DNA from: Streptomyces griseicoloratus
GTDB taxonomy: Bacteria > Actinomycetota > Actinomycetes > Streptomycetales > Streptomycetaceae
Assembly (NCBI RefSeq): GCF_014534645.1
Contig: NZ_JACVQF010000217.1
Coordinates: forward strand, 1 to 64,000
DNA length: 64,000 nt
Reading direction: 5' to 3'
Position numbers and translations under genes: made by a program. How positions within the stretch are numbered: position 1 is the first letter of the stretch; each line of letters opens with the position of its first letter. The notes under the pieces were generated by a model. That model was not told the DNA's origin. It searched no databases and worked only from the letters and a program-made list of their open reading frames with translations. Shown one piece after another: positions 17,711 to 25,469 of the stretch.

Positions 17711-18586
17711 TCAGGCCCGCTGGGGGATGACGGCGACCGGGCACCGGGAGTGATGCAGCAGGGCGTGGGCGGCACTGCCGAGTTGCAGACCGCCGAGGCC
17801 GTGCCGGCGCAGAGCGCCGATGACGATCAGGTCGGCATCGGCGGATTCCTCCAGCAGGACGTGGTGGGCGGGACCTTCGACCGGTCGCCGGTGCACTTCG
17901 ACGCCGGGATGCTCCTGCCCGGCCTCGCGCAGAGCATCGGTGAGGCGGTCCGAGGCCTGTTCTTCGTGCACCTCGGTGGCAACCGCGACCAGAGGCTGGT
18001 CCTGCATGTGCCCGTGGGCCGGGCGGCGCCAGGCCCGTACGGCCGTCAGGGCGCAGCCGCGGGCCTCAGCCTCGCGGAAGGCGAACCGCACGGCGGCCGA
18101 GCCCTCGGTGGAGTCGCCGACGCCGACCACCACCCGGCCGAAGGAGCCCTTCTGGTTGCGCTCCCCGCCGCGGATCACGAAGACCGGGCACACGGCACGG
18201 GCGGCCACCGTGAGGCTGACTGATCCCAGCAGCATCCCGGCGATCTCGCCGCGGCCGCGGGAGCCCGTGACCAGGGCGAAGGATTCGTGGGCCGCGTGCA
18301 GCAGCGCGGACACGGCGTCGTCGGGCAGTACGTCGCTCGATACCTTCACCTCCGGATTGCGCAACCGGGCGCGTTCCGCGGCGGACGCGGCGATGTGCTG
18401 GACCATGATCTCTTCGGCCGGACGGTCTGTGCTGAAGGACGGGCGACCTCCCTCGTACCGTTCCCACAAAGAGGCGTGGACGAGCCGTAGCGGCAGCCCC
18501 AGGCGGGCCGCCTCGTCCACAGCCCAGTCCACGGCCTGCAGGCTGGAATCCGATCCGTCGACACCCACGACCAGCGGGAGTTCCAT
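17711..18586 (-). CDS. Universal stress protein, tandem UspA domains
   Basis: 291 aa, start ATG at 18586 (MELPLVVGVDGS). Two UspA domains (about 1-148 and 158-291). Domain 1 has the ATP-binding G-2x-G-9x-G(S/T) motif as GSRGRGEIAGMLLGSVS; domain 2 has a degenerate one (GALRRHGLGGLQLGS). Cytoplasmic nucleotide-binding stress protein. Very similar in layout to the Usps at 52207 and 60414, indicating recent duplication. First gene of the Usp-GH65 operon. I find no clear box in 18587-18733. Confidence 0.88.
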   Translation of the reverse strand: MELPLVVGVDGSDSSLQAVDWAVDEAARLGLPLRLVHASLWERYEGGRPSFSTDRPAEEIMVQHIAASAAERARLRNPEVKVSSDVLPDDAVSALLHAAHESFALVTGSRGRGEIAGMLLGSVSLTVAARAVCPVFVIRGGERNQKGSFGRVVVGVGDSTEGSAAVRFAFREAEARGCALTAVRAWRRPAHGHMQDQPLVAVATEVHEEQASDRLTDALREAGQEHPGVEVHRRPVEGPAHHVLLEESADADLIVIGALRRHGLGGLQLGSAAHALLHHSRCPVAVIPQRA

Positions 18587-18733
18587 GGTCGCTACCGCCT
18601 TTCCTGCCCGGCCACTGACGCAAGCCCCTCCTGTCAATACCGTCGCACCGCTGAGGGCTCGTCGCGACCCATGCACCGGCTCTCGGGCAAAGAGACCTCT
18701 GCCCGGGTTGCGCTGTGTTGATTTGCGGCGATT

Positions 18734-18990
18734 GTGGTGTCATGGGGCCCGGAGGGCGAGGGGGAAGGCGATTGTGGCAAAGCCGACCGGTTCTGGATCA
18801 GCCATACAGGCTCCGTCGCGCTCGACGGTCACGTGCCCGGCTGCCGCGCATCGGTCGTCGAAGCACTCGGTGCCGGGCGTCTGCTGGGCTTGTCGTGGCC
18901 CGTTTCCAGTGGTTGCGGGCCGGCCCGGGTCCCCCTCTGATGCGGCTGCTCGACCCGTATGCGCCCCACGGTGCCGGCGAGGTGCCCTGA
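18734..18990 (+). pseudogene. Relic of a cNMP-binding-domain gene (paralogue of 53450-53908)
   Basis: One frame reads ADRFWISHTGSVALDGHVPG, then EALGAGRLLGLSWPV, aligning with ADRFWIVRTGTVTLDLRVPG and ESLGPGELVGWSWHF of the intact gene at 53450. After a frameshift near 18895 another frame reads MRLLDPYAPHGAGEVP and stops at 18990, aligning with the intact C-terminus RRLLDLFAPYGSGSQW. The central 50-60 residues and the N-terminus are missing. It lies just upstream of the CBS-BON gene at 19016. Confidence 0.7.
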
Positions 18991-19015
18991 TCGAGGCGAG
19001 ACGAGGAGGCCCGAG

Positions 19016-19669
19016 GTGCCTGAGACCCCGCACATGGTGAGCGACGTGATGACCCAGACGGTCGTGGCTGTGGGGCGCGACGCGCCCTTCAAGGAGATCG
19101 TCCGGACCATGGAGCAGTGGAAGGTCAGCGCCATGCCGGTGCTGGAGGGCGAAGGGCGCGTCATCGGCGTCGTGTCCGAAGCCGATCTGCTGCCGAAGGA
19201 GGAGTTCCACGACAGCGACCCGAGCCTCGTCGAACAGCGCAGGCGCCTGTCAGACATCGGCAAGGCCGGGGCGGTGACGGCGGGGGAGCTCATGAGCACC
19301 CCGGCGATCACCGTCCACCCCGACGCCACGTTGGCACAGGCGGCCAGGATCATGGCCGTGCGGCGCGTCAAGCGGCTTCCCGTGGTCGACGACGTGGGCA
19401 TGCTTCAGGGCATCGTCAGCCGTGCCGACCTGCTGAAGGTCTTCCTTCGTTCCGACGAGGAGATCGAGGAGGAGGTCCGCCGCACCGTGGTGTCCTACCT
19501 CTTCCCGGGCTTCAGCCATGCCATCCACGTGGACGTGCACGAGGGCGTCGTCACGCTCCGCGGACACATCCGGGACACCTCGCTCATCTCGGTCGCCGTG
19601 CGCCTCGTGCGCGCCGTGGAGGGAGTCGTGGACGTCCAGCCCCAGCTCACCGGCCAGCCAGTCAGCTGA
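19016..19669 (+). CDS. CBS-pair plus BON domain protein
   Basis: 217 aa, GTG start at 19016 with GAGGAGG six bases upstream. Two CBS motifs: VSDVMTQTVVAVGRDAPFKE through VIGVVSEADLL, and AGELMSTPAITVHPDA through LQGIVSRADLLKVFL. A BON domain follows (about 155-215, HVDVHEGVVTLRGHI). CBS pairs bind adenosine nucleotides; BON domains bind membranes or partners. M. tuberculosis Hrp1, a DosR target, is CBS-only, so the added BON is the Streptomyces version. One of four such genes in the window. It is convergent with the nitroreductase gene; their stop codons are 34 bp apart. Confidence 0.88.
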   Translation: MPETPHMVSDVMTQTVVAVGRDAPFKEIVRTMEQWKVSAMPVLEGEGRVIGVVSEADLLPKEEFHDSDPSLVEQRRRLSDIGKAGAVTAGELMSTPAITVHPDATLAQAARIMAVRRVKRLPVVDDVGMLQGIVSRADLLKVFLRSDEEIEEEVRRTVVSYLFPGFSHAIHVDVHEGVVTLRGHIRDTSLISVAVRLVRAVEGVVDVQPQLTGQPVS

Positions 19670-19703
19670 TCGAGGGCGCCGGGGGGGAGATCAGTGATCC
19701 TCG

Positions 19704-20696
19704 TCAGGGCTGGATGTCGAGTACGTCCGACACCGGGCGGCGCGGTGTCCTGGAACCTCTGGGACCGTATCCCAGACGCAGGAGCATCTGGGTGCAGCCC
19801 GTCCCGGTCATCGGGTCGCGCAGCGGCCAGCGCAGATCGGTCCATTCGATGGGCTGGGTGGCGAAGGAGCTGGACAGGCCCTCAAGGGTGGCGGACAGCA
19901 GGACGCGTTCCAGGGCCTGGCCTGCGCGCAGCCAGTCCTCCGGACGGTCGTGGTCCGTACTGAGCAGGGCCAGCTGAGGGTTCCGTTCGAAGTCCGCTGC
20001 GTCGCGGCCCGCCACCGTCCGGGAGCCCGCGAAGTCGCGCATGGGGGCCTTGCCTCCGCGCCTGCGCGGCCCGAAGGCGTAGTGGGGGACTCCGTCGTCC
20101 GCGGTGTCCACTGCCGGAGTGTCGATACGCGTCCAGTGCGCCAGGTCCTGGTCGCTGCCGCGGTCGGTGATGTTGCGTGCCTCGGCTTCCTGGACCAGTT
20201 CCAGCACCTCCCTCAGATGCCATGAAGCCGGGAACGTCAGTGCTGCTCCCTCGGCGCGGGCGGCCTCGCTGAGAGCCTCCCGGACGGGATCGGGGATCTC
20301 CCTGTCCTCGAACGGGAAGCGGCAGCTGTGCCGCTGATGGATCGCTGGATACAGCGCGCCCAGGTCGCTGTCGTCGGTTGCGGAGCCGGCCAGCCGTACG
20401 GTCGCGAGCAGTGCCCGGTCGGTGGGGTCCGGCAGCAGTTGTGCTTCCGGGTGCCGGCCGCTGTGGACCACGGCGACCCTCAGATTCAGCAGGGCGGCAC
20501 CGCAGCCGATGTGCAGGCCGCGGGTGTCGGGGTCGGAGTGGGGCATAGTGCGCTCGAAGTCGGCGTGGATTTCGAAGGTGCGGCTGTGCCGGAAGTAGCG
20601 GAAGCGCCAGGGTTGTGCATTATGCATCGACGGGGCGGCGGCAGCGTCGTGGACCAAGGCCGTCACCTGCGCGTCGGATGGTGCTTGTAGGCTCAC
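19704..20696 (-). CDS. acg: Acg-type FMN nitroreductase family protein
   Basis: 330 aa. Starts MSLQAPSDAQVTALVHDAAAAPSMHNAQPWRF, the hallmark of the Acg (Rv2032/Rv3131) family. The second half has a nitroreductase-like domain repeat (RPEDWLRAGQALERVLLSATLEGL). In M. tuberculosis the family is strongly DosR-induced. Acg itself binds FMN but reduces nitro compounds poorly, so FMN storage or an unknown reduction are both possible. Upstream 64 bp separate it from the DUF1918-HTH-PPOX gene, so the two may be co-transcribed. No box is visible in that gap. Confidence 0.85.
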   Translation of the reverse strand: MSLQAPSDAQVTALVHDAAAAPSMHNAQPWRFRYFRHSRTFEIHADFERTMPHSDPDTRGLHIGCGAALLNLRVAVVHSGRHPEAQLLPDPTDRALLATVRLAGSATDDSDLGALYPAIHQRHSCRFPFEDREIPDPVREALSEAARAEGAALTFPASWHLREVLELVQEAEARNITDRGSDQDLAHWTRIDTPAVDTADDGVPHYAFGPRRRGGKAPMRDFAGSRTVAGRDAADFERNPQLALLSTDHDRPEDWLRAGQALERVLLSATLEGLSSSFATQPIEWTDLRWPLRDPMTGTGCTQMLLRLGYGPRGSRTPRRPVSDVLDIQP

Positions 20697-20761
20697 CGGA
20701 GCCTCCCCTCACGATGCGGCGACCTGCCGGGCGGGGCCACTCCTCGGAGGCCCGTGACCGC

Positions 20762-21682
20762 CTACTGGTCGGCCGGAGTGATGCGGCGGCCCGTGAGGCT
20801 GGTGGGCCGGATCGACACCCACATCTCGCGTTCACCGCCCGCCCAGGGCGTGGTGTGGGCGCGTTGGGTGAGCCTGCGCACGGCGTCGGCGTCCGTGACG
20901 ACGCTCGCGGGGCCGACGGCGAGCACACTCCAGCCCTGGCTCAGGGCCTCGTCCACCTGGTCGACCTCGAAGGCCACCTCCGTCCCCACGGCCGCCGCGG
21001 GCACGGACTCGGGCGCGGTGCGGAAGACGATCGCGTCGTCGACGGTCTCGTAGTTGACCGGGACGACCGCTGGACGGCCATCGGGCGCCGTCACCGCGAT
21101 GCGCCCCACGCCGTGTGTGGACAGGAGGTTGCGGCACTCCTCCGGGCCGAGGTCCCGCAGCTGCGGATGCAGCAGCGCGTGGCCCTGGCCCGGTGGCAGG
21201 TCCATCCCTCCGCCACGCAGAGCTGCGGCGGTGGTGCCCAGTGCGTCGGCCAGCCTTATGAGAGTCGCCACGCTGGGATCGGCGGCCTGTTCCTCAAGGT
21301 AGGCGAGGTAGCTGGGCGACATGCGGGCGCGGCGGGCGGTTTCCTCCCGGCTGAGCCCCTGCCTGCGGCGTTCGGCGGCCACGCGCCGGCCGATGTCTCC
21401 GGGGGTGGGAGTCCCCGGCGGAGCGGTCACGGACCCGGCCTCCGCCTCACCCGTGTCTGGCCAGGAGGAGGCGGGAGCGGTTCCGGGCTCTGCATGCCCG
21501 ACATGGCGTATGTGTGCGTCGGGCCCGGGGAACACCAGCGTCACTTCGTCCGTGTCCGACCAGCGCACGTCGTAGGGAGGCGTCCCGTCCTCGTGGTGGA
21601 GTCCGACGATCTCGCCGTCGCGCCTGGCGGCGCCCGTCGCCGGGCTTTCGATGACGAGTTGGTCGCCGAGGTGAGCTCGCAT
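20762..21682 (-). CDS. DUF1918 - XRE HTH - PPOX (pyridoxamine-phosphate-oxidase-like) fusion
   Basis: 306 aa, ATG at 21682. Domain 1 (about 1-60): DUF1918, MRAHLGDQLVIESPATG to PYDVRWSDTDEVTLVFPG. Domain 2 (about 95-155): XRE helix-turn-helix, VAAERRRQGLSREETARRA then MSPSYLAYLEE. Domain 3 (about 170-306): split beta-barrel flavin-binding PPOX fold, LSTHGVGRIAVTAPDGRPAVVPVNY. The combination suggests a DNA-binding regulator whose sensor is a flavin or F420-type barrel. The PPOX part resembles the stand-alone protein at 53970. Divergent from the CBS-BON gene at 21826, with two palindromes between them. Confidence 0.82.
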   Translation of the reverse strand: MRAHLGDQLVIESPATGAARRDGEIVGLHHEDGTPPYDVRWSDTDEVTLVFPGPDAHIRHVGHAEPGTAPASSWPDTGEAEAGSVTAPPGTPTPGDIGRRVAAERRRQGLSREETARRARMSPSYLAYLEEQAADPSVATLIRLADALGTTAAALRGGGMDLPPGQGHALLHPQLRDLGPEECRNLLSTHGVGRIAVTAPDGRPAVVPVNYETVDDAIVFRTAPESVPAAAVGTEVAFEVDQVDEALSQGWSVLAVGPASVVTDADAVRRLTQRAHTTPWAGGEREMWVSIRPTSLTGRRITPADQ

Positions 21683-21718
21683 GATCGTCGCCCTCTCCTC
21701 AGAATGGTGCTGTATCCA

Positions 21719-21738
21719 ACGTGCCACGCACGGCACGT
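21719..21738. promoter_or_regulatory. Palindrome between divergent HTH-PPOX and CBS-BON genes
   Basis: ACGTGCC-ACGCAC-GGCACGT, 7-bp perfect arms with a 6-bp spacer, 37 bp upstream of the HTH gene start. Its shape suits a dimeric repressor; autoregulation by the XRE-PPOX protein is a guess. Confidence 0.4.
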
Positions 21739-21746
21739 CGCCGCAC

Positions 21747-21760
21747 GGGCCGACGGGCCC
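21747..21760. promoter_or_regulatory. DosR/OsdR-like box in divergent promoter
   Basis: GGGCCGACGGGCCC, with ACGGGCC/GGCCCGT arms extending the symmetry. It lies 65 bp upstream of the HTH-PPOX gene and 66 bp upstream of the CBS-BON gene. No second copy at 20-23 bp. Confidence 0.5.
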
Positions 21761-21825
21761 GTATCCGCAGGGCGGGTACGAGGCGGCCGGATGTCAACGG
21801 TCACAACCCGGACGGGAGACGCAAC

Positions 21826-22503
21826 ATGCAGCACCGAACGGTCGCGGAACTCATGACCCGAGACGTCGTCAAGGCGCGGCGTGACCTGCCGTTCAAGGAG
21901 ATCGTCAGGCTGCTGGCGGAGAACGACGTCACCGCTGTTCCCGTGGTGGACGACCTGGACCGCCCCATGGGGGTGGTGTCCGAGGCGGACCTGCTGCGGA
22001 AGAGCGCTGACCAGGCCGACCCGTCGGGCAGGGTGCCCGTGCCGCACCTGGAGGCATGGGAGCGGGCCAAGGCCGAGGGCTCCCGCGCCGAGGAACTGAT
22101 GTCGGCTCCCGCCGTGTGCGCACGTCCGGAGTGGAGCGTGGTCGAGGCCGCCCGGCTGATGGAGGCCCAGCACGTCAAGCGGCTGCCTGTCGTGGATGAG
22201 ACCGACCGGCTCCTGGGCATCGTCAGCCGTGGCGACCTGCTGCGGATCTTCCTGCGCCGGGACGACGCCATCCGCGACGAGATCACCGAGGACGTGCTGC
22301 GGCGCACGATGGGGCTGGCTCCTTCGGAGGTGACGGTCGAGGTGCGCGACGGGCGGGTCGACCTCGGGGGCGCCGTCGAATTCAGGAGTCTGATCCCCGT
22401 CATCGAGCGACTGTGCCGGAGCGTCGACGGCGTGGTCTCGGTTTCCGAGCATCTCGCATACCGGACCGACGACGCCGGACGTTCCCCCACCGGCACCTCA
22501 TGA
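21826..22503 (+). CDS. CBS-pair plus BON domain protein
   Basis: 225 aa, ATG at 21826 behind GGGAGA. CBS1: VAELMTRDVVKARRDLPFKE to PMGVVSEADLL. CBS2: AEELMSAPAVCARPEW to LLGIVSRGDLLRIFL. BON domain from about 155 (VTVEVRDGRVDLGGAVEF). Nucleotide-sensing stress protein, paralogue of 19016, 31910 and 56851. Ends at a strong bidirectional terminator shared with the convergent hsp20 gene. Confidence 0.88.
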   Translation: MQHRTVAELMTRDVVKARRDLPFKEIVRLLAENDVTAVPVVDDLDRPMGVVSEADLLRKSADQADPSGRVPVPHLEAWERAKAEGSRAEELMSAPAVCARPEWSVVEAARLMEAQHVKRLPVVDETDRLLGIVSRGDLLRIFLRRDDAIRDEITEDVLRRTMGLAPSEVTVEVRDGRVDLGGAVEFRSLIPVIERLCRSVDGVVSVSEHLAYRTDDAGRSPTGTS

Positions 22504-22521
22504 GGGCGGCACCGTTGCCGC

Positions 22522-22552
22522 GAGGGGCCGGCGGTGGAACCGCCGGCCCCTC
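22522..22552. terminator. Bidirectional terminator hairpin
   Basis: A 14-bp perfect GC-rich stem (22522-22535 with 22539-22552) around a 3-nt loop, placed between the convergent stop codons at 22503 and 22617. Confidence 0.8.
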
Positions 22553-22616
22553 AGTGAGGGGGAGGCGGTCGCCTACGGAACCCGGTACGGATTCCGGCGG
22601 CCGGCCTCACCCCGGC

Positions 22617-23075
22617 TCAGCCGGTGATCTCGATGCGATGCGCCTTCCCGGTCTCGGTTTTCGGGACACGCACCGTAAGGACTCCGTTGGTCAGGTCCGC
22701 GCTGATGTGCTCGGTGTCGGAGTTCGGCGGCAGCGTGGTGCGGTAGTCGAACTGCCCCATGCGGCGGGTGTGCCTGCGGACCATCCCGGTGTGTTCCTTC
22801 TCCTTGATCTCGCCGTGGATGTCGAGCTCACCCTCACCGACCTCCACGGTGATCTGGTCCTTGTCCACGCCGGGAAGCTCCAGTTCCACCAGGTAGGCGT
22901 CCTCGCTGTCCACGACGTCGGCCAGCGGCGCCCATGGCTCGGCCGTACCGAGCTCGGGGTAACCACCGACGGGAAAGGCCGCGTGCATGAGCTGGTCCAT
23001 CCGGTTACGGAGATCCTCCAACTCGTGCAGGGCTGTCGAGAGCCCACCTCTGCTGTGTCGTACGGGGTGTGTCAT
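22617..23075 (-). CDS. hsp20: Hsp20 / alpha-crystallin small heat shock protein
   Basis: 152 aa, ATG at 23075 preceded by CGAGGAGGATC. Alpha-crystallin domain about 45-150: AYLVELELPGVDKDQITVEVGEGELDIHGE to VLTVRVPKTETGKAHRIEI. Second Hsp20 of the window and only loosely similar to that at 11032. Last gene of the minus-strand operon 25314-22617 (Rv1733c-like, pncB, 51-aa protein, hsp20). Holdase expected to protect proteins during energy limitation. Confidence 0.9.
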   Translation of the reverse strand: MTHPVRHSRGGLSTALHELEDLRNRMDQLMHAAFPVGGYPELGTAEPWAPLADVVDSEDAYLVELELPGVDKDQITVEVGEGELDIHGEIKEKEHTGMVRRHTRRMGQFDYRTTLPPNSDTEHISADLTNGVLTVRVPKTETGKAHRIEITG

Positions 23076-23110
23076 GAGTGATCCTCCTCGATTCGGTGTA
23101 CCGCCGTCGG

Positions 23111-23266
23111 TCACATGGGCCGTCCGGCAGCCTGACGGGTGCTCCGGCGAGGTGCGCCCACGCCGTCGATGTCGCGCTCGGCGATGTGCAGCAGCTGTTG
23201 TGCGAGGTTGTTCACGGCCCGGCCGAAGAGCTGGAGTGGAACCTTCCACTCCGCCGTGTGTGGCAT
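23111..23266 (-). CDS. Small conserved-looking protein (51 aa)
   Basis: ATG at 23266 with a near-perfect GAGGAGGAAAG site, stop at 23111. Product begins MPHTAEWKVPLQLFGRAVNNLAQQLLHIAERDI, an amphipathic helix, with an Arg-rich tail. It overlaps nothing; the frame sits between pncB (17 bp) and hsp20 (35 bp), so it belongs to the operon. The strong ribosome site and tight spacing make it likely real. No function recognised; size and helical character recall small Hsp-linked or ribosome-associated stress peptides, but that is only an analogy. Confidence 0.65.
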   Translation of the reverse strand: MPHTAEWKVPLQLFGRAVNNLAQQLLHIAERDIDGVGAPRRSTRQAAGRPM

Positions 23267-23283
23267 CGCTTTCCTCCTCAACG

Positions 23284-24669
23284 CTATGGAGATCCAAGTG
23301 GTCCGCAGGCGGTTCGTTCTCGGACCGAGAGCCCTGCGGACTCGGCCGACGTCTGTTCCTCGATGCGGCGCCTCGTGCGGGCGGTGAGTGCGCTCAGCCG
23401 CTCGGAGACCGTTGCGTGAGGTGCGGCCGGTGCCCGGATCCGGCGGGCCGCCGAGGGTAGTCGGTCCAGGTCCGCGGTGAATCTCTCCCGGCACTCGGCG
23501 AGTGTGGGCCGCCTGCCGGTGCGCCGCCCGTTCCGCATCACCGTCTCCAGCAGCGGAGTCCCGTCGTCGGGTGGCCGCTCGTCAGCGAGAGCGATCAGGT
23601 CGGCGCAGCCGGGTCGGCGGAAGGCCTGCTTGGGGCCGGGGGCCGTCACTTTCGCCGACGACAGCTTCATGACTGGCCGGCCGTCGTACTCGACCATCTT
23701 GTAGGCGGAGTCGAGATACGGTGCGTCGGCCGAGACCCCGGCGCGGGTGCCGACGGCGTAGGTGTCGATCGGTGCTCCGGAGCGGACCAGTTCGTCCACG
23801 CCGTACTCGTCGAGCCCGCCACTGGCGACGATCCGTACGTCCGCCAGGCCCGCGGTGTCGAGGATGGCCCGCGCCCGTACCGCCAGGGCACCGAGGTCGC
23901 CGCTGTCGAGCCGTACGGCAGAGCCGGGCCCGCGGTCCAGGTCCCGCAGGACGCACGCGGCGACGCGGACGCCCTTCTCGGTGTCATAGGTGTCCACCAG
24001 GAAGGTCACCGGGCCGGGGTGGGAGCGTGCGAAGGCACGGAAGGCGTCTTCCTCGGTGGCGAACGCCTCCACGAAGGAGTGGGCCATCGTGCCGACGGCG
24101 GGTATGCCCAGGGCGGTGGCCGCGGCCACGTTGCTGGTCCCGGCGAAGCCGGCCATCGCACCGAGACGGGCGGCCTGGAACCCGGCCTGCGTGCCGTGGG
24201 TCCGCCGCAGGGAGAAGTCCACGACCGGATGCCCGGCCGCCGCGAGCACGCACCGCGCTGCCTTCGAGGCGACCGCCGTCTGGTGACTGAGCTGGTTGAG
24301 CACGAACGTCTCGGCCAACTGCGCTTGCGGAAGAGGCGCGGTCACCTCCAGCAGGGGCTCTCCCGCGAGCACGATCCTCCCCTCCGGTACTGCCCGCACT
24401 TCGCCCGTGAACTCCAGGTCGAGCAGCGGCTCCAGATCCCGCCGCGGCCGGTGCAGCGCGGAGGCGAAGGCGTCGACGTCCTCGGGACCGACGCGGAGTC
24501 CGGACAGGTAGTCCAGTGCCGACTCCAGCCCCGCGGCGACCAGGAAACCTCGCTCAGGAGGCAGGTCACGGACGAACAGGCTGAAGGTCGCCGGACCGGT
24601 CATCCCCTCCCGCAGGTAGGACATGGCCATCGTCACTTCGTACAGATCGGTGGTCGTCGCGTCGGACAT
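23284..24669 (-). CDS. pncB: Nicotinate phosphoribosyltransferase
   Basis: 461 aa, start ATG at 24669 (MSDATTTDLYEVTMAMSYL). Makes nicotinate mononucleotide from nicotinate, PRPP and ATP in NAD salvage. Family features: DLYEVTMA at the N-terminus, FSLRRTHGTQAGFQAARLG, MAHSF with the conserved His, LVDTYDTEKGV, and VRLDSGDLGAL for PRPP binding. M. tuberculosis has two copies and only pncB2 is in the DosR regulon; this is the positional counterpart. Follows the Rv1733c-like gene by 39 bp in the same operon. Sensible link with NAD-dependent formate and alcohol dehydrogenases of the island. Confidence 0.9.
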   Translation of the reverse strand: MSDATTTDLYEVTMAMSYLREGMTGPATFSLFVRDLPPERGFLVAAGLESALDYLSGLRVGPEDVDAFASALHRPRRDLEPLLDLEFTGEVRAVPEGRIVLAGEPLLEVTAPLPQAQLAETFVLNQLSHQTAVASKAARCVLAAAGHPVVDFSLRRTHGTQAGFQAARLGAMAGFAGTSNVAAATALGIPAVGTMAHSFVEAFATEEDAFRAFARSHPGPVTFLVDTYDTEKGVRVAACVLRDLDRGPGSAVRLDSGDLGALAVRARAILDTAGLADVRIVASGGLDEYGVDELVRSGAPIDTYAVGTRAGVSADAPYLDSAYKMVEYDGRPVMKLSSAKVTAPGPKQAFRRPGCADLIALADERPPDDGTPLLETVMRNGRRTGRRPTLAECRERFTADLDRLPSAARRIRAPAAPHATVSERLSALTARTRRRIEEQTSAESAGLSVRERTACGPLGSP

Positions 24670-24708
24670 CGCCCTCACCTCCTCGGCTGCCGTCCCATCT
24701 CCTGGCCG

Positions 24709-25314
24709 TCACCGGCGGAAGCGCGCGGACCACAGGGGCTCGACCAGATCCCACTCGGCGTCCCACCGCGCGTACCGTCCGCGGTCCAGCAGGTGGCGCG
24801 TGACGGACCGCGCCGCGAAGACCCCGGCGCCCACACCGACCGCCGCCATACCGCCGACGAACCAGGCTTTCGACCTGGCCTGGAGTTCGGTCATCGGCTG
24901 ACTGGTGAGGCGGCCCTCCCGGTCCACCCACACCTGCACGGCGGCGTCCTTGGGCGTTCCCGACTTCACCAGCGCCGTTCCGGTCCGCGCCGCACCGTCC
25001 CCGTCCGTCCAGCGGACCTGGGCCTGTTGCAGCGGCACCTCGGCGTCGCCCTTGACGTCCGATGTCAGTCGGGCGGTGACCTCCTGTCGCTCCGCCGCCT
25101 GGGCGTGCACGGTGCGCATCGAGGACTCGTACGCCGTCAGCCCGGCGCCGATCGCGGCCACCGGCAGTCCGAGGACGAGGACGGACATCAGGAAGCGGAG
25201 GAACCAGGATTCGAACCGGTCGGACGGACGCCTCAGGGGGTTCGCCTTCTTCGAGGTGTGCTCCTTGCGCGGCGGGAGCGGACCTGATGCGTGCTGCGGA
25301 TCTCGTGCGCTCAT
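24709..25314 (-). CDS. Rv1733c-family membrane protein
   Basis: 201 aa with two membrane segments (FLRFLMSVLVLGLPVAAIGAGL about 40-62 and AWFVGGMAAVGVGAGVFAA about 150-170). They enclose an extracytoplasmic ~85-residue loop with VTARLTSDV and VWVDREGRLTSQPM. A short cytoplasmic tail ends in WDAEWDLVEPLW. This matches the M. tuberculosis DosR-regulon membrane protein Rv1733c in topology and tail; function unknown. First gene of the pncB-hsp20 operon, with tandem boxes 80-114 bp upstream. Paralogue at 62166. Confidence 0.75.
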   Translation of the reverse strand: MSARDPQHASGPLPPRKEHTSKKANPLRRPSDRFESWFLRFLMSVLVLGLPVAAIGAGLTAYESSMRTVHAQAAERQEVTARLTSDVKGDAEVPLQQAQVRWTDGDGAARTGTALVKSGTPKDAAVQVWVDREGRLTSQPMTELQARSKAWFVGGMAAVGVGAGVFAARSVTRHLLDRGRYARWDAEWDLVEPLWSARFRR

Positions 25315-25393
25315 GAGTCAGCCTCCAGCAGGTCGCTGGTCCACTCCCCCACTCCTTGGTCCCACGATCGAGCGGCAGCCGACTCGGGTCACA

Positions 25394-25428
25394 GGGCCGA
25401 AGGTCCCGGGAAGACGGACTTCCGGCCC
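25394..25428 (-). promoter_or_regulatory. Tandem DosR/OsdR-like boxes upstream of the Rv1733c-like/pncB/hsp20 operon
   Basis: GGGCCGAAGGTCCC (25394-25407) and CGGACTTCCGGCCC (25415-25428), 21 bp centre to centre. The left site is a good near-palindrome; the right site matches only in its right half. Located between the Usp stop (25470) and the operon start (25314). Confidence 0.6.
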
Positions 25429-25469
25429 CGAGACCCGACGTCGCCCTGGTCCGTCCCCGGCGGTCGCGC

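Noticed and set aside
18667-18710. GGGCA/TGCCC inverted repeat upstream of the Usp at 17711 as a further regulon box
   Set aside because: The arms are 10 bp apart and do not fit the 6-2-6 pattern of the other sites.
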